Source of the DNA: Thioalkalivibrio sp.
GTDB taxonomy: Bacteria > Pseudomonadota > Gammaproteobacteria > Ectothiorhodospirales > Ectothiorhodospiraceae
NCBI GenBank assembly: GCA_007119005.1
Contig: SKQM01000139.1
Span: 1-6,427, forward strand
Direction of reading: 5' to 3'
DNA: 6,427 nt
Part shown: one piece after another, positions 1 to 5,707 of the stretch
Layout: every line of letters starts with the position of its first letter
Position numbering within the stretch: position 1 is the stretch's first letter
Position numbers and translations under genes: made by a program
Notes under the pieces: model-generated
Databases searched by the model: none
The model's input: the letters and a program-made list of their open reading frames with translations, nothing else
Told to the model about the DNA's origin: nothing

Positions 1-500
1 AGCAGCTTGCGCGCCGCGCCGGTGCGGTTCACCGCGTTCACGGTCTGGGCGACCACCGGGATTCCCGCAAGGGAGCCGATCAGGTCGGTGCTGGACATCA
101 GCTTGTGCGCGGCCTTCGCACCCTCTTTCTTGAAGCGAACCGCCTTCGCGCGGAGCATCAGGTGCGGGAAATCCACGTTCCACTCGTGCGGCGGAACGTA
201 GGGGCACTTGGTGAGGTAGCAGAGATCGCAGAGATAGCAGTGGTCGACCACTTTCCAGTAGTCGGCCTTCTTGACCCCGTCCACCTCCATCGTCTCCGAC
301 TCGTCGACCAGGTCGAACAGGGTCGGGAAAGAGTTGCACAGGCTCACGCAGCGGCGGCAGCCGTGGCAGATATCGAAGACACGCTCCATCTCGCCGAACA
401 GCGAGTCTTCGTTGTAGAAATCGGGGTTTTTCCAATCCAGCGGGTGGCGGGTGGGTGCTTCCAGACTGCCTTCACGGGTGGACTGCGTAGGCGCGGACAT
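1..500 (-). CDS. Fe-S oxidoreductase with two 4Fe-4S cysteine motifs (GlpC/HdrD-like), 3' end off window
   Basis: The frame reads leftward from ATG (complement 498-500) and stays open to the left edge, giving 166 N-terminal residues. GGAGG (complement 506-510), five bases before the ATG, supports this start. Two ferredoxin-like cysteine clusters are visible: C45-x2-C48-x2-C51-x3-C55 followed by NSFP, and C88-x2-C91-x2-C94-x4-C99 followed by PYVPP. Each should bind a 4Fe-4S cluster. This is the N-terminal half of the GlpC/heterodisulfide-reductase-related family, whose members usually continue into cysteine-rich CCG domains; those would lie outside the window. No signal peptide is seen, so it is probably cytosolic or peripheral at the membrane. 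It follows the rubrerythrin gene in the same direction with an intrinsic terminator between them. I infer an electron-transfer role, perhaps to the rubrerythrin; the substrate is unknown. Confidence 0.85.
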   Translation of the reverse strand, partial: MSAPTQSTREGSLEAPTRHPLDWKNPDFYNEDSLFGEMERVFDICHGCRRCVSLCNSFPTLFDLVDESETMEVDGVKKADYWKVVDHCYLCDLCYLTKCPYVPPHEWNVDFPHLMLRAKAVRFKKEGAKAAHKLMSSTDLIGSLAGIPVVAQTVNAVNRTGAARKL

Positions 501-505
501 GAATC

Positions 506-510
506 CCTCC
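506..510 (-). promoter_or_regulatory. Ribosome binding site of the Fe-S oxidoreductase gene
   Basis: The minus strand reads GGAGG five bases before the ATG at 500. It fixes the start of the partial Fe-S gene and lies beyond the upstream terminator, so the gene has its own translation signal. Confidence 0.75.
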
Positions 511-534
511 AGTTGTGCCTGAATCCGACAACCG

Positions 535-565
535 AAAAAGACGGGGCCGGCCATCCGGCCCCGTC
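535..565 (-). terminator. Rho-independent terminator between rubrerythrin and Fe-S genes
   Basis: On the minus strand an 11-bp perfect stem (GACGGGGCCGG / CCGGCCCCGTC, arms at 555-565 and 540-550) with a four-base loop is followed directly by five T residues (complement 535-539). It begins 22 bases after the rubrerythrin stop codon. The plus-strand reading lacks a clean T run, so it acts on leftward transcription. Only about 34 bases separate it from the Fe-S start codon, too little for a full promoter. It therefore probably works as a partial terminator, giving more rubrerythrin message than Fe-S message. Confidence 0.88.
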
Positions 566-587
566 CGTTTACATTCCCCGAAGCCGA

Positions 588-1007
588 TCAGGCGTTCAGG
601 TTGTCCAGCGCCTTCTGGAAACGGTTGGCGTGGGAACGCTCGGCCTTGGCCAGGGTCTCGAACCAGTCGGCGATCTCGTCGAAGCCCTCGTCGCGGGCCG
701 ACTTGGCCATGCCCGGGTACATGTCGGTGTACTCGTGGGTCTCACCGGCAATCGCGGTCTTCAGGTTGGCCTCGGTGTCGCCGAAGGGAAGCCCGGTGGC
801 GGGATCACCGCAGGACTCCAGGTACTCGAGGTGGCCGTGGGCGTGGCCGGTCTCACCTTCCGCGGTGGAACGGAACACGGTGGCGACGTCGTTGTAGCCT
901 TCCACGTCCGCCTTGGATGCGAAGTACAGGTAGCGGCGGTTGGCCTGGGATTCGCCGGCGAAGGCGTCCTGAAGATTCTTCTCGGTCTTGCTGCCTTTCA
1001 GTTCCAT
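588..1007 (-). CDS. rbr: Rubrerythrin, short form without rubredoxin domain
   Basis: This 139-residue protein is a ferritin-like four-helix di-iron protein of the rubrerythrin family, which reduces hydrogen peroxide in the cytoplasm. The seven iron ligands known from Desulfovibrio rubrerythrin all have counterparts at matching spacing: E19, E52, H55, E89, E92, E123 and H126. The chain ends 13 residues after the last ligand, so the C-terminal rubredoxin domain with its four cysteines is absent; only C66 is a cysteine. Electrons must then come from another protein, and the iron-sulfur gene just downstream is the obvious candidate. GAGGAG lies seven bases before the ATG. Transcription starts from a strong promoter with two operator-like palindromes and ends at a strong terminator after the stop. 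The family is near certain; peroxidase activity of the short form is inferred. Confidence 0.95.
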   Translation of the reverse strand: MELKGSKTEKNLQDAFAGESQANRRYLYFASKADVEGYNDVATVFRSTAEGETGHAHGHLEYLESCGDPATGLPFGDTEANLKTAIAGETHEYTDMYPGMAKSARDEGFDEIADWFETLAKAERSHANRFQKALDNLNA

Positions 1008-1014
1008 CGTGTCA

Positions 1015-1020
1015 CTCCTC
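1015..1020 (-). promoter_or_regulatory. Ribosome binding site of rubrerythrin
   Basis: The minus strand reads GAGGAG with a seven-base spacer to the ATG. Copies of GTGACA (complements of 1010-1015 and 1021-1026) sit on both sides of it, and a third copy lies at 1070-1075. The repeat may be chance. Confidence 0.75.
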
Positions 1021-1079
1021 TGTCACTGGGTTTTGCTACGTCAGACGGCGGCCAGCACGTGCCCGCCGCTGTCACGGAA

Positions 1080-1096
1080 TTTAGACTCTGTCTAAA
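1080..1096. promoter_or_regulatory. Operator-like palindrome 2, just downstream of the rubrerythrin start site
   Basis: TTTAGAC-TCT-GTCTAAA is identical to the other palindrome except for one central base. The two centres are 29 bp apart, close to three helical turns. It lies about +4 to +20 from the predicted transcription start, where a bound protein would also hinder initiation or early elongation. Confidence 0.72.
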
Positions 1097-1106
1097 CCGT
1101 TTCGCG

Positions 1107-1135
1107 ACTTTAGACTCGGTCTAAACCTTTGTCAA
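1107..1135 (-). promoter_or_regulatory. Sigma-70 type promoter of the rubrerythrin unit
   Basis: The minus strand has a perfect -35 box TTGACA (complement 1130-1135), a 17-base spacer, and a -10 box TAAAGT (complement 1107-1112, four of six consensus bases). Transcription should start near 1100, leaving a leader of about 90 bases. One 17-base palindrome fills most of the spacer and reaches into the -10 box, and a second follows the predicted start. This is the geometry of a repressed promoter. Confidence 0.75.
1109..1125. promoter_or_regulatory. Operator-like palindrome 1, inside the rubrerythrin core promoter
   Basis: TTTAGAC-TCG-GTCTAAA is a perfect 7-3-7 inverted repeat. It lies between the -35 and -10 boxes of the rubrerythrin promoter and overlaps the -10 by four bases. 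A bound dimer would block RNA polymerase. The TTTAGA/TCTAAA arms with three central bases resemble Fur-superfamily (Irr/PerR-like) sites as I recall them; the actual regulator is unknown. Confidence 0.75.
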
Positions 1136-1226
1136 CCTCGAGCGGGCCGCGTTCGGACACGCTCGGGCTTTCCAGATGCCGCCGGATTCGGTACCTTTTC
1201 CAGTTCTCCCCATACCGCCGCGCCTC

Positions 1227-1514
1227 ATGCCAACCGCCTCCCCTGAATCACCGGCCGCCTTCGAGGCCGCGATGGACGCACTGGAACAGCTCGTCGCGCG
1301 GATGGAATCCGGAGACCTGCCGCTGGAGGAATCCCTGCGGGAATACCAGCGCGGCATGGAACTGGTTCGGTCCTGTCAGGAGGCCCTGGACGAGGCGCAG
1401 CGCCGGATCGATACCGTGATGGAAGCGTCCGCGCCACCCTCTCCCGGCCCTACTGACCAGAATGACTCCACAAAAGTTCCGGATATTCCAGAGTCGGACG
1501 ACACCCCTTTCTGA
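1227..1514 (+). CDS. xseB: Exodeoxyribonuclease VII small subunit
   Basis: This is the small subunit of exonuclease VII, which with XseA degrades single-stranded DNA to oligonucleotides in the cytoplasm. Residues 10-65 match E. coli XseB closely, including the block ESGDLPLEESL at 27-37 and the following helix with RGMELV and EAQRRID. I chose the ATG at 1227 (95 residues) over an in-frame ATG at 1176 because the extra 17 residues are proline-rich and have no counterpart; neither start has a clear Shine-Dalgarno. Residues 67-95 form a proline- and acid-rich tail that makes the protein about 15 residues longer than in E. coli. It is the first gene of the plus-strand group, 15 bases before ispA, the usual XseB-IspA-DXS order. 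No convincing promoter is seen. xseA is not in the window. Confidence 0.93.
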   Translation: MPTASPESPAAFEAAMDALEQLVARMESGDLPLEESLREYQRGMELVRSCQEALDEAQRRIDTVMEASAPPSPGPTDQNDSTKVPDIPESDDTPF

Positions 1515-1529
1515 GACGACCCCTTCTTC

Positions 1530-2408
1530 GTGAATCATCACATCGAAGCCTACCAGAAGCGGATCGAGGATTTTCTGCACCAACTGCTCGACCCCTCGAC
1601 CGCACCGGTCCCGGACCTGCTTGCCGCGATGCGCTACTCCACCCTGGGAGGGGGGAAGCGCCTGCGGCCGCTGCTCGTCTACGCCGCTGGCGAGGCTCTG
1701 GGCACACCGGACTCCGCGCTGGACCGGATTGCCGCCGCGGCGGAGATGATCCACGTGTACTCGCTGATCCACGACGACCTGCCGGCGATGGACGACGACG
1801 ACATGCGCCGCGGCAAGCCCACCTGCCACCGGGCTTACGGCGAGGCACTGGCCATTCTCGCCGGCGATGCGCTGCAGGCTCTGGCCTTCGCAGTCCTCGT
1901 GGACGACGCCATCGGGCTGGACGCCGACGCACGGCTGCGCCTGACCCGGGAGCTTGCCGACGCTTCGGGCGTCCGGGGAATGGCAGGCGGCCAGGCCATG
2001 GATCTCGCCGCACAGGGCAAGGAACTGAGCCTGGACGAGCTGGAGACCATGCACCGCCTGAAGACGGGCGCCCTGATTCGAGCGTCGGTGCTGATGCCGG
2101 CGCGGGCGAGCGGCACCGACACCCCGCTCGCGGAAAGCCTAAGTGCCTACGCGGACTGCATCGGACTTGCCTTCCAGATACGCGACGACGTTCTCGACGT
2201 CGAGGGCGATCCGGCACTGATGGGAAAAGCCTGCGGCGCCGACCGTCTGCTGGAAAAGGCGACCTTCCCCTCGCTGCTCGGGCTCGAGGCCTCGCGCCGC
2301 CGGGCGTGCGAACTCGTCGAGCAGGGGCTGGAGCATCTGCAACCCCTTGGGGCAGAGGCCGATTTGCTTCGCTTCCTCGCCCGGTACATCGTAAGCAGAA
2401 TGCATTGA
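1530..2408 (+). CDS. ispA: (2E,6E)-Farnesyl diphosphate synthase
   Basis: IspA is a cytosolic enzyme that condenses isopentenyl diphosphate with dimethylallyl and then geranyl diphosphate to give farnesyl diphosphate, used for undecaprenyl phosphate and quinone side chains. The 292-residue product (E. coli: 299) has GGGKRLRP at 40-47, the first aspartate-rich motif DDLPAMD at 82-88 and the second, DDVLD, at 219-223, followed by GKACGAD and EKATFPSLLGL. The two motifs bind Mg2+ and the diphosphates. The start is GTG at 1530; its N-terminus lines up with E. coli, but only a weak GAGACG precedes it. It follows xseB by 15 bases, so the two are very likely co-transcribed. The family is secure; chain-length choice between C15 and a near relative is inferred from overall similarity. 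Confidence 0.95.
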   Translation: MNHHIEAYQKRIEDFLHQLLDPSTAPVPDLLAAMRYSTLGGGKRLRPLLVYAAGEALGTPDSALDRIAAAAEMIHVYSLIHDDLPAMDDDDMRRGKPTCHRAYGEALAILAGDALQALAFAVLVDDAIGLDADARLRLTRELADASGVRGMAGGQAMDLAAQGKELSLDELETMHRLKTGALIRASVLMPARASGTDTPLAESLSAYADCIGLAFQIRDDVLDVEGDPALMGKACGADRLLEKATFPSLLGLEASRRRACELVEQGLEHLQPLGAEADLLRFLARYIVSRMH

Positions 2409-2421
2409 ACGGGGCCAACTG

Positions 2422-2541
2422 ATGGACCATCACCCTGACTGCGGCCGCAGCGGCGCCCGCCGACCCTCCCCGAGCGGGGCGGTGCGGTCGGGTACGGGCG
2501 GCGCAGGCGCCGTGCCCGCGGTGTCGGAGTGGCGGCAATGA
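2422..2541 (+). CDS. Candidate 39-codon leader ORF overlapping the dxs start
   Basis: An ATG at 2422, seven bases after GGGG (2411-2414), opens a frame that fills the ispA-dxs gap and ends at TGA 2539-2541. That stop overlaps the dxs ATG at 2538 as ATGA, an arrangement typical of translational coupling. The encoded 39 residues are rich in Gly, Ala, Arg, Ser and Pro and match no family I recognise. GC-rich DNA readily leaves such frames open, so it may be fortuitous. If it is translated, its act of translation would melt the GC-rich hairpins in this gap and deliver ribosomes to dxs. Confidence 0.3.
   Translation: MDHHPDCGRSGARRPSPSGAVRSGTGGAGAVPAVSEWRQ
2460..2517 (+). other. GC-rich hairpin region between ispA and dxs
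   Basis: Two potential RNA structures sit next to each other. The first has outer arms CCGACC (2460-2465) and GGTCGG (2486-2491) with an inner CCCCG-AG-CGGGG (2468-2479). The second pairs GGGTAC (2490-2495) with GTGCCC (2512-2517), with one G-U pair, around GGCG-CAGG-CGCC and a four-base bulge. A separate 12-bp perfect palindrome CTGCGGCCGCAG lies just upstream at 2439-2450. No T run follows, so this is not an intrinsic terminator. It may be processing or leader structure. Confidence 0.4.
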
Positions 2542-4454
2542 GCACGACGCCCCTGCTGGACGCGATCCGTTCGCCGGAAGACCTGCGCGCCCGGCCGGTC
2601 ACGGATCTCAACGAGATTGCGCTGGAGCTGCGCGAATTCCTGATTGCCACGGTGTCCAGTACCGGCGGGCATCTCGCGGCCAACCTGGGCACCGTGGAAC
2701 TCGCCGTGGCGCTGCATTACGCGTTCGATACGCCGCGGGACCGCATCGTCTGGGACGTGGGTCACCAGGCCTACGCGCACAAAATCCTCACCGGCCGTCG
2801 CGAGGCGATGGGGACGCTGCGCCAATACGGTGGAATCGCCGGCTTCCCGAAGCGCGACGAAAGCGAATATGACACTTTCGGTGTCGGGCACTCCAGCACG
2901 TCGATCAGCGCGGCTGCGGGCATGGCGATCGCCGCCGCCCGGTCCGGCAGCAGGAGTCACCACATCGCGGTGATCGGGGACGGCGCGATGACGGCAGGAA
3001 TGGCCTTCGAGGCGCTGAACCACGTGGGCGAGCTCGACTGCGACCTGCTGGTGATCCTGAACGACAACGAGATGTCGATCTCCCCGAATGTCGGCGCGAT
3101 GAGCCAGTACCTCGCGCGGCTGCTGTCCGGACGCCTTTACTGCAGCGTGCGCGAGGGCTCCAAGCGAGTGCTGCAGTACATGCCTCCGGTCAAGGCCTTC
3201 GCCCGGCGCGCCGAGGAACACGTGAAAGGGATGATCACCCCCGGTACCCTGTTCGAGGAGCTCGGCTTCCGCTATTTCGGGCCGATCGACGGACACGACG
3301 TCGATGGTCTGGTGGCGATGCTCGGCAACCTGCGCGACATCGACGGCCCGCGCCTGCTGCACATCGTGACCCAGAAGGGCCACGGCTACGCGCCGGCCGA
3401 GGACGATCCCTGCCGGTATCACGGGGTGGGCAAGTTCAGCCCCGAGGACGGGATCACCTCGGGCGGGAAGGCCAAGGCACCGACCTACACCGACATCTTC
3501 GGCACCTGGCTCTGCGACCAGGCACGGGCCGATCCGCGCCTGATGGGCATCACGCCAGCGATGCGCGAGGGCTCCGGGCTGGTCCAGTTCTCCGAGGAAT
3601 TCCCCGAGCGCTATTTCGACGTCGGCATCGCCGAGCAGCACGCGGTCACGCTGGCCGCCGGCATGGCCTGCGAGGGCCTGCACCCGGTGGTCGCGATCTA
3701 TTCCACGTTCCTGCAACGCGCGATGGACCAGGTGATCCACGACGTCGCGCTGCAGAATCTGCCGGTGCTGTTCGCGATCGACCGCGCCGGCATCGTCGGC
3801 CCGGACGGCCCGACTCACGCCGGAACCTTCGATATCAGCCTGCTGCGTCCGGTGCCCAACCTGCTGTTGATGGCGCCCGCGAACGAGGCCGAGTGCCGGC
3901 AGATGCTGAGCACCGGCTTTCGCCATCCCGGCCCGGCGGCGGTCCGTTATCCTCGCGGCAGCGGACCGGGCGTGCTCCCGGACGACACACTCGAACCCCT
4001 GCCCATCGGCGCGGCGAAGATCGAGCGTCAGGGGCGGCGCATCGCGTTGCTGAGCTTCGGCGCCCTGCTCGACGCCGCGCTGGAAGCCGGCGAGGCCCTC
4101 GGCGCCACCGTGGTGAACATGCGCTTCATCAAGCCGCTGGACAGCCGCCTGCTGCGCGAGCTCGCAAGCAGCCATGAACGCTTCGTAACGGTCGAGGATC
4201 ACGTGGTGGCAGGAGGTGCCGGCAGCGCCGTACTGGAGTGGCTGGCCGCCGAAGGACTGACGCTGCCCTGCCTGACCCTCGGGCTGCCCGACCGCTTCAC
4301 CCAGCACGGCCCCAGGGAGCGGATCCTCGCCGACCACGGTCTGGACGCCCAGGGCATCCAGCAGGCGATTCGCCGCGCGGATGAACCGGTAACTTGCGCG
4401 GGCGAAGGCGGGAACGTAACGTTCCGGAGCTTTCGGACCGGCAGCCAGGAATAA
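2538..4454 (+). CDS. dxs: 1-Deoxy-D-xylulose-5-phosphate synthase
   Basis: DXS condenses pyruvate and glyceraldehyde 3-phosphate with loss of CO2, using thiamine diphosphate and Mg2+. It is the first and usually flux-controlling step of the MEP isoprenoid route, in the cytoplasm. Visible landmarks are H45 and H76 (E. coli H49 and H80), the thiamine diphosphate motif GDGAMTAG from 147 with N177 completing the metal site, and catalytic E366 in IAEQHAVT (E. coli E370), then [18 protein letters not shown] and the C-terminal transketolase domain. I chose ATG 2538 (638 residues) because GGAG lies eight bases upstream; a GTG at 2529 would add only three residues. A tail of about 23 residues extends past the E. 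coli C-terminus. It lies 129 bases after ispA, placing both ends of farnesyl precursor synthesis in one transcription unit. Confidence 0.97.
   Translation: MSTTPLLDAIRSPEDLRARPVTDLNEIALELREFLIATVSSTGGHLAANLGTVELAVALHYAFDTPRDRIVWDVGHQAYAHKILTGRREAMGTLRQYGGIAGFPKRDESEYDTFGVGHSSTSISAAAGMAIAAARSGSRSHHIAVIGDGAMTAGMAFEALNHVGELDCDLLVILNDNEMSISPNVGAMSQYLARLLSGRLYCSVREGSKRVLQYMPPVKAFARRAEEHVKGMITPGTLFEELGFRYFGPIDGHDVDGLVAMLGNLRDIDGPRLLHIVTQKGHGYAPAEDDPCRYHGVGKFSPEDGITSGGKAKAPTYTDIFGTWLCDQARADPRLMGITPAMREGSGLVQFSEEFPERYFDVGIAEQHAVTLAAGMACEGLHPVVAIYSTFLQRAMDQVIHDVALQNLPVLFAIDRAGIVGPDGPTHAGTFDISLLRPVPNLLLMAPANEAECRQMLSTGFRHPGPAAVRYPRGSGPGVLPDDTLEPLPIGAAKIERQGRRIALLSFGALLDAALEAGEALGATVVNMRFIKPLDSRLLRELASSHERFVTVEDHVVAGGAGSAVLEWLAAEGLTLPCLTLGLPDRFTQHGPRERILADHGLDAQGIQQAIRRADEPVTCAGEGGNVTFRSFRTGSQE
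4394..4422 (+). promoter_or_regulatory. Weak candidate promoter for queD-folE2 inside the dxs 3' end
   Basis: TTGCGC (4394-4399), a 17-base spacer and TAACGT (4417-4422) form a poor sigma-70 match, three of six at each box. The -10 would lie within the palindrome at 4411-4425, and transcription would start near 4429, about 28 bases before the queD ATG. The placement is suggestive, but the boxes alone are not convincing. Confidence 0.2.
4411..4425. promoter_or_regulatory. Perfect 15-bp palindrome upstream of queD, possible operator
   Basis: GGAACGT-A-ACGTTCC is a perfect 7-1-7 inverted repeat in the final codons of dxs, 31 bases before the queD start. The 7-1-7 shape fits a dimeric regulator. 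Zinc-responsive Zur is a reasoned guess because folE2 genes are often Zur-controlled, but the bases do not closely match the Zur boxes I know. Confidence 0.4.
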
Positions 4455-4456
4455 GC

Positions 4457-4855
4457 ATGCCCGCAACCTTCACGCTCCGAGTGCTGACCGACTTCGCCTC
4501 GGCGCACACCCTGCGGGGATATCCCGGACAGTGCGCCAACCTGCACGGACACAACTGGAAGGTCGAGGTCGAGGTCGAGGCGTTCGAGCTGGACGAAATC
4601 GGCATGGCCGTGGATTTCAAGGTGGTGAAGAACCTCGCGCGTGAGATCGCCGGACGGCTGGACCACCAGTACCTGAACGATCTCGAGCCGTTCACCCGGA
4701 TCAACCCGACCGCGGAAAACATCGCGCAGTGGTTTTTTCGGGAGATGGCGCGGGAGATCAACCAACCGGGTCTGCGCGTCAGCGCACTGACCCTGTGGGA
4801 AACGGAACGCGCCTGCGTGCGCTACACCGAGCCCGTAAAGGACGCAGCAGCATGA
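4457..4855 (+). CDS. queD: 6-Carboxy-5,6,7,8-tetrahydropterin synthase
   Basis: This is the zinc enzyme that converts 7,8-dihydroneopterin triphosphate to 6-carboxytetrahydropterin, a step toward preQ0 and queuosine in tRNA. The 132-residue protein has zinc ligands H17, H30 and H32, the QueD signature C26-x3-HGH with catalytic C26, the D69-H70 pair, NPTAEN at 83-88 and E115 in LWETE. The CxxxHGH form fits QueD rather than the CxxExH pterin synthases that replace FolB. The ATG at 4457 is chosen because AGGA (4447-4450) precedes it by six bases and the protein then begins like its relatives; the frame is open upstream but without support. It starts two bases after the dxs stop and overlaps folE2 by ATGA. 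GGTCGA occurs three times in tandem (4561-4578), encoding an alternating Val-Glu strand. Confidence 0.92.
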   Translation: MPATFTLRVLTDFASAHTLRGYPGQCANLHGHNWKVEVEVEAFELDEIGMAVDFKVVKNLAREIAGRLDHQYLNDLEPFTRINPTAENIAQWFFREMAREINQPGLRVSALTLWETERACVRYTEPVKDAAA

Positions 4856-5673
4856 ACTCCATTCCCCAGTTTCCGGCCCTGATGGCCGATGTGCAGGGCT
4901 CCAGAGACCACCGGCGCATCGGCATCGACGAGGTGGGCATCCGCGCCATCCGCCACCCCCTGCTGTTCCGCGATCGCGACGGTACCGCGCAGCCCACGGT
5001 CGCGACCTTCGAGATGTACGTGAGCCTGCCGCCCGAACAGAAGGGCACGCACATGTCCCGCTTCGTCGCGATTCTGAACGAACGGGTGCACGAACTCTCG
5101 ATTGCCGGCTTCGGGGACCTGCTCCGGCATACCGCCGAGCGTCTGGAATCCAGCGACGCCTTCATCCGGGTACGCATGCCATTTTTCGTGAACAAGCACG
5201 CGCCGGTGTCCGGGGTCGCCAGTCTGCTCGATTACGACCTTGCGCTGGACGGCCGGATCGAGAATGGCAAACTCAGCCTGATGGTCGAGATCGTGGTCCC
5301 GGTCACGAGCCTGTGCCCCTGCTCCAAGGAGATCTCCGAGTACGGGGCCCACAACCAGCGCTCGCACGTGACCGTGCGCGCGTGGCTGGCCGACACATCC
5401 CTGTGCGTGCGTGACCTGATCGACCGGGTCGAATCGGAGGCCTCCAGCGAGCTGTTCGGGCTGCTCAAGCGGCCGGACGAGAAGCTCGTCACGGAACGGG
5501 CCTACGACAATCCCAAGTTCGTGGAGGACATGGTCCGGGATGTCGCACGCAACCTGTGCGAAGAGACGCGTATCCAGCGCTTCGAGGTCTCGTCGGAGAA
5601 CTTCGAATCGATCCACAACCATTCCGCCTACGCGCTGGTGCGCGGCAAGCCCGGCGGCAGGTCCGCAGACTGA
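4852..5673 (+). CDS. folE2: GTP cyclohydrolase FolE2 (type IB)
   Basis: FolE2 converts GTP to 7,8-dihydroneopterin triphosphate, the first step of folate and queuosine synthesis. It is unrelated in sequence to zinc-dependent FolE and can use metals other than zinc. The 273-residue product has the family blocks KGTHMSRF (64-71), KHAPVSG (115-121), [12 protein letters not shown] (151-162) and GAHNQRS (165-171), then [16 protein letters not shown] (200-215) and [14 protein letters not shown] (248-261). C155 and H167 keep the spacing of the metal-site Cys147 and His159 in the Neisseria enzyme. I set the start at ATG 4852, inside the queD stop as ATGA, since the protein then begins as family members do; the upstream open frame lies within queD. 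The overlap implies coupled translation with QueD, which uses the FolE2 product directly. Confidence 0.95.
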   Translation: MNSIPQFPALMADVQGSRDHRRIGIDEVGIRAIRHPLLFRDRDGTAQPTVATFEMYVSLPPEQKGTHMSRFVAILNERVHELSIAGFGDLLRHTAERLESSDAFIRVRMPFFVNKHAPVSGVASLLDYDLALDGRIENGKLSLMVEIVVPVTSLCPCSKEISEYGAHNQRSHVTVRAWLADTSLCVRDLIDRVESEASSELFGLLKRPDEKLVTERAYDNPKFVEDMVRDVARNLCEETRIQRFEVSSENFESIHNHSAYALVRGKPGGRSAD

Positions 5674-5707
5674 CCGAACCCGGGTGATCACGCCACGTTT
5701 TGGGAAG

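Noticed and set aside
540..565. The GC hairpin after rubrerythrin as a CRISPR-like or mobile repeat
   Set aside because: It occurs once in the window, and its stem-loop followed by T residues is fully explained as a terminator.
105..1124. A 339-codon open frame on the plus strand opposite the Fe-S and rubrerythrin genes
   Set aside because: It runs through two well-supported minus-strand genes, a terminator and the operators, and has no family features.
1129..1157. TTGTCA on the plus strand as a divergent -35 box for xseB
   Set aside because: No acceptable -10 box lies 16-18 bases downstream. The same bases serve as the minus-strand TTGACA.
1169..1197. Possible xseB promoter (TTTCCA, 17 bases, TACCTT)
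   Set aside because: Only four and three of six consensus bases match, and nothing else supports it. The true xseB promoter remains unidentified.
1248..2054. A 268-codon minus-strand frame opposite xseB and ispA
   Set aside because: It covers parts of two clear plus-strand genes and their junction, and its translation resembles no family.
4411..4425. The GGAACGT-A-ACGTTCC palindrome as a LexA box
   Set aside because: Its GAAC and GTTC arms are five bases apart, whereas the Bacillus-type box has four, and E. coli LexA uses CTGT-N8-ACAG. No SOS gene is adjacent.
2430..4466. A 678-codon open frame on the minus strand opposite dxs
   Set aside because: dxs on the plus strand is unmistakable over its whole length. 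The antisense frame is a by-product of GC-rich codons and shows no recognisable domain.
4729..4851. A longer N-terminus for FolE2 from an upstream in-frame ATG
   Set aside because: These 41 codons lie wholly within queD in another frame and do not resemble FolE2. The ATGA start at 4852 fits the family.
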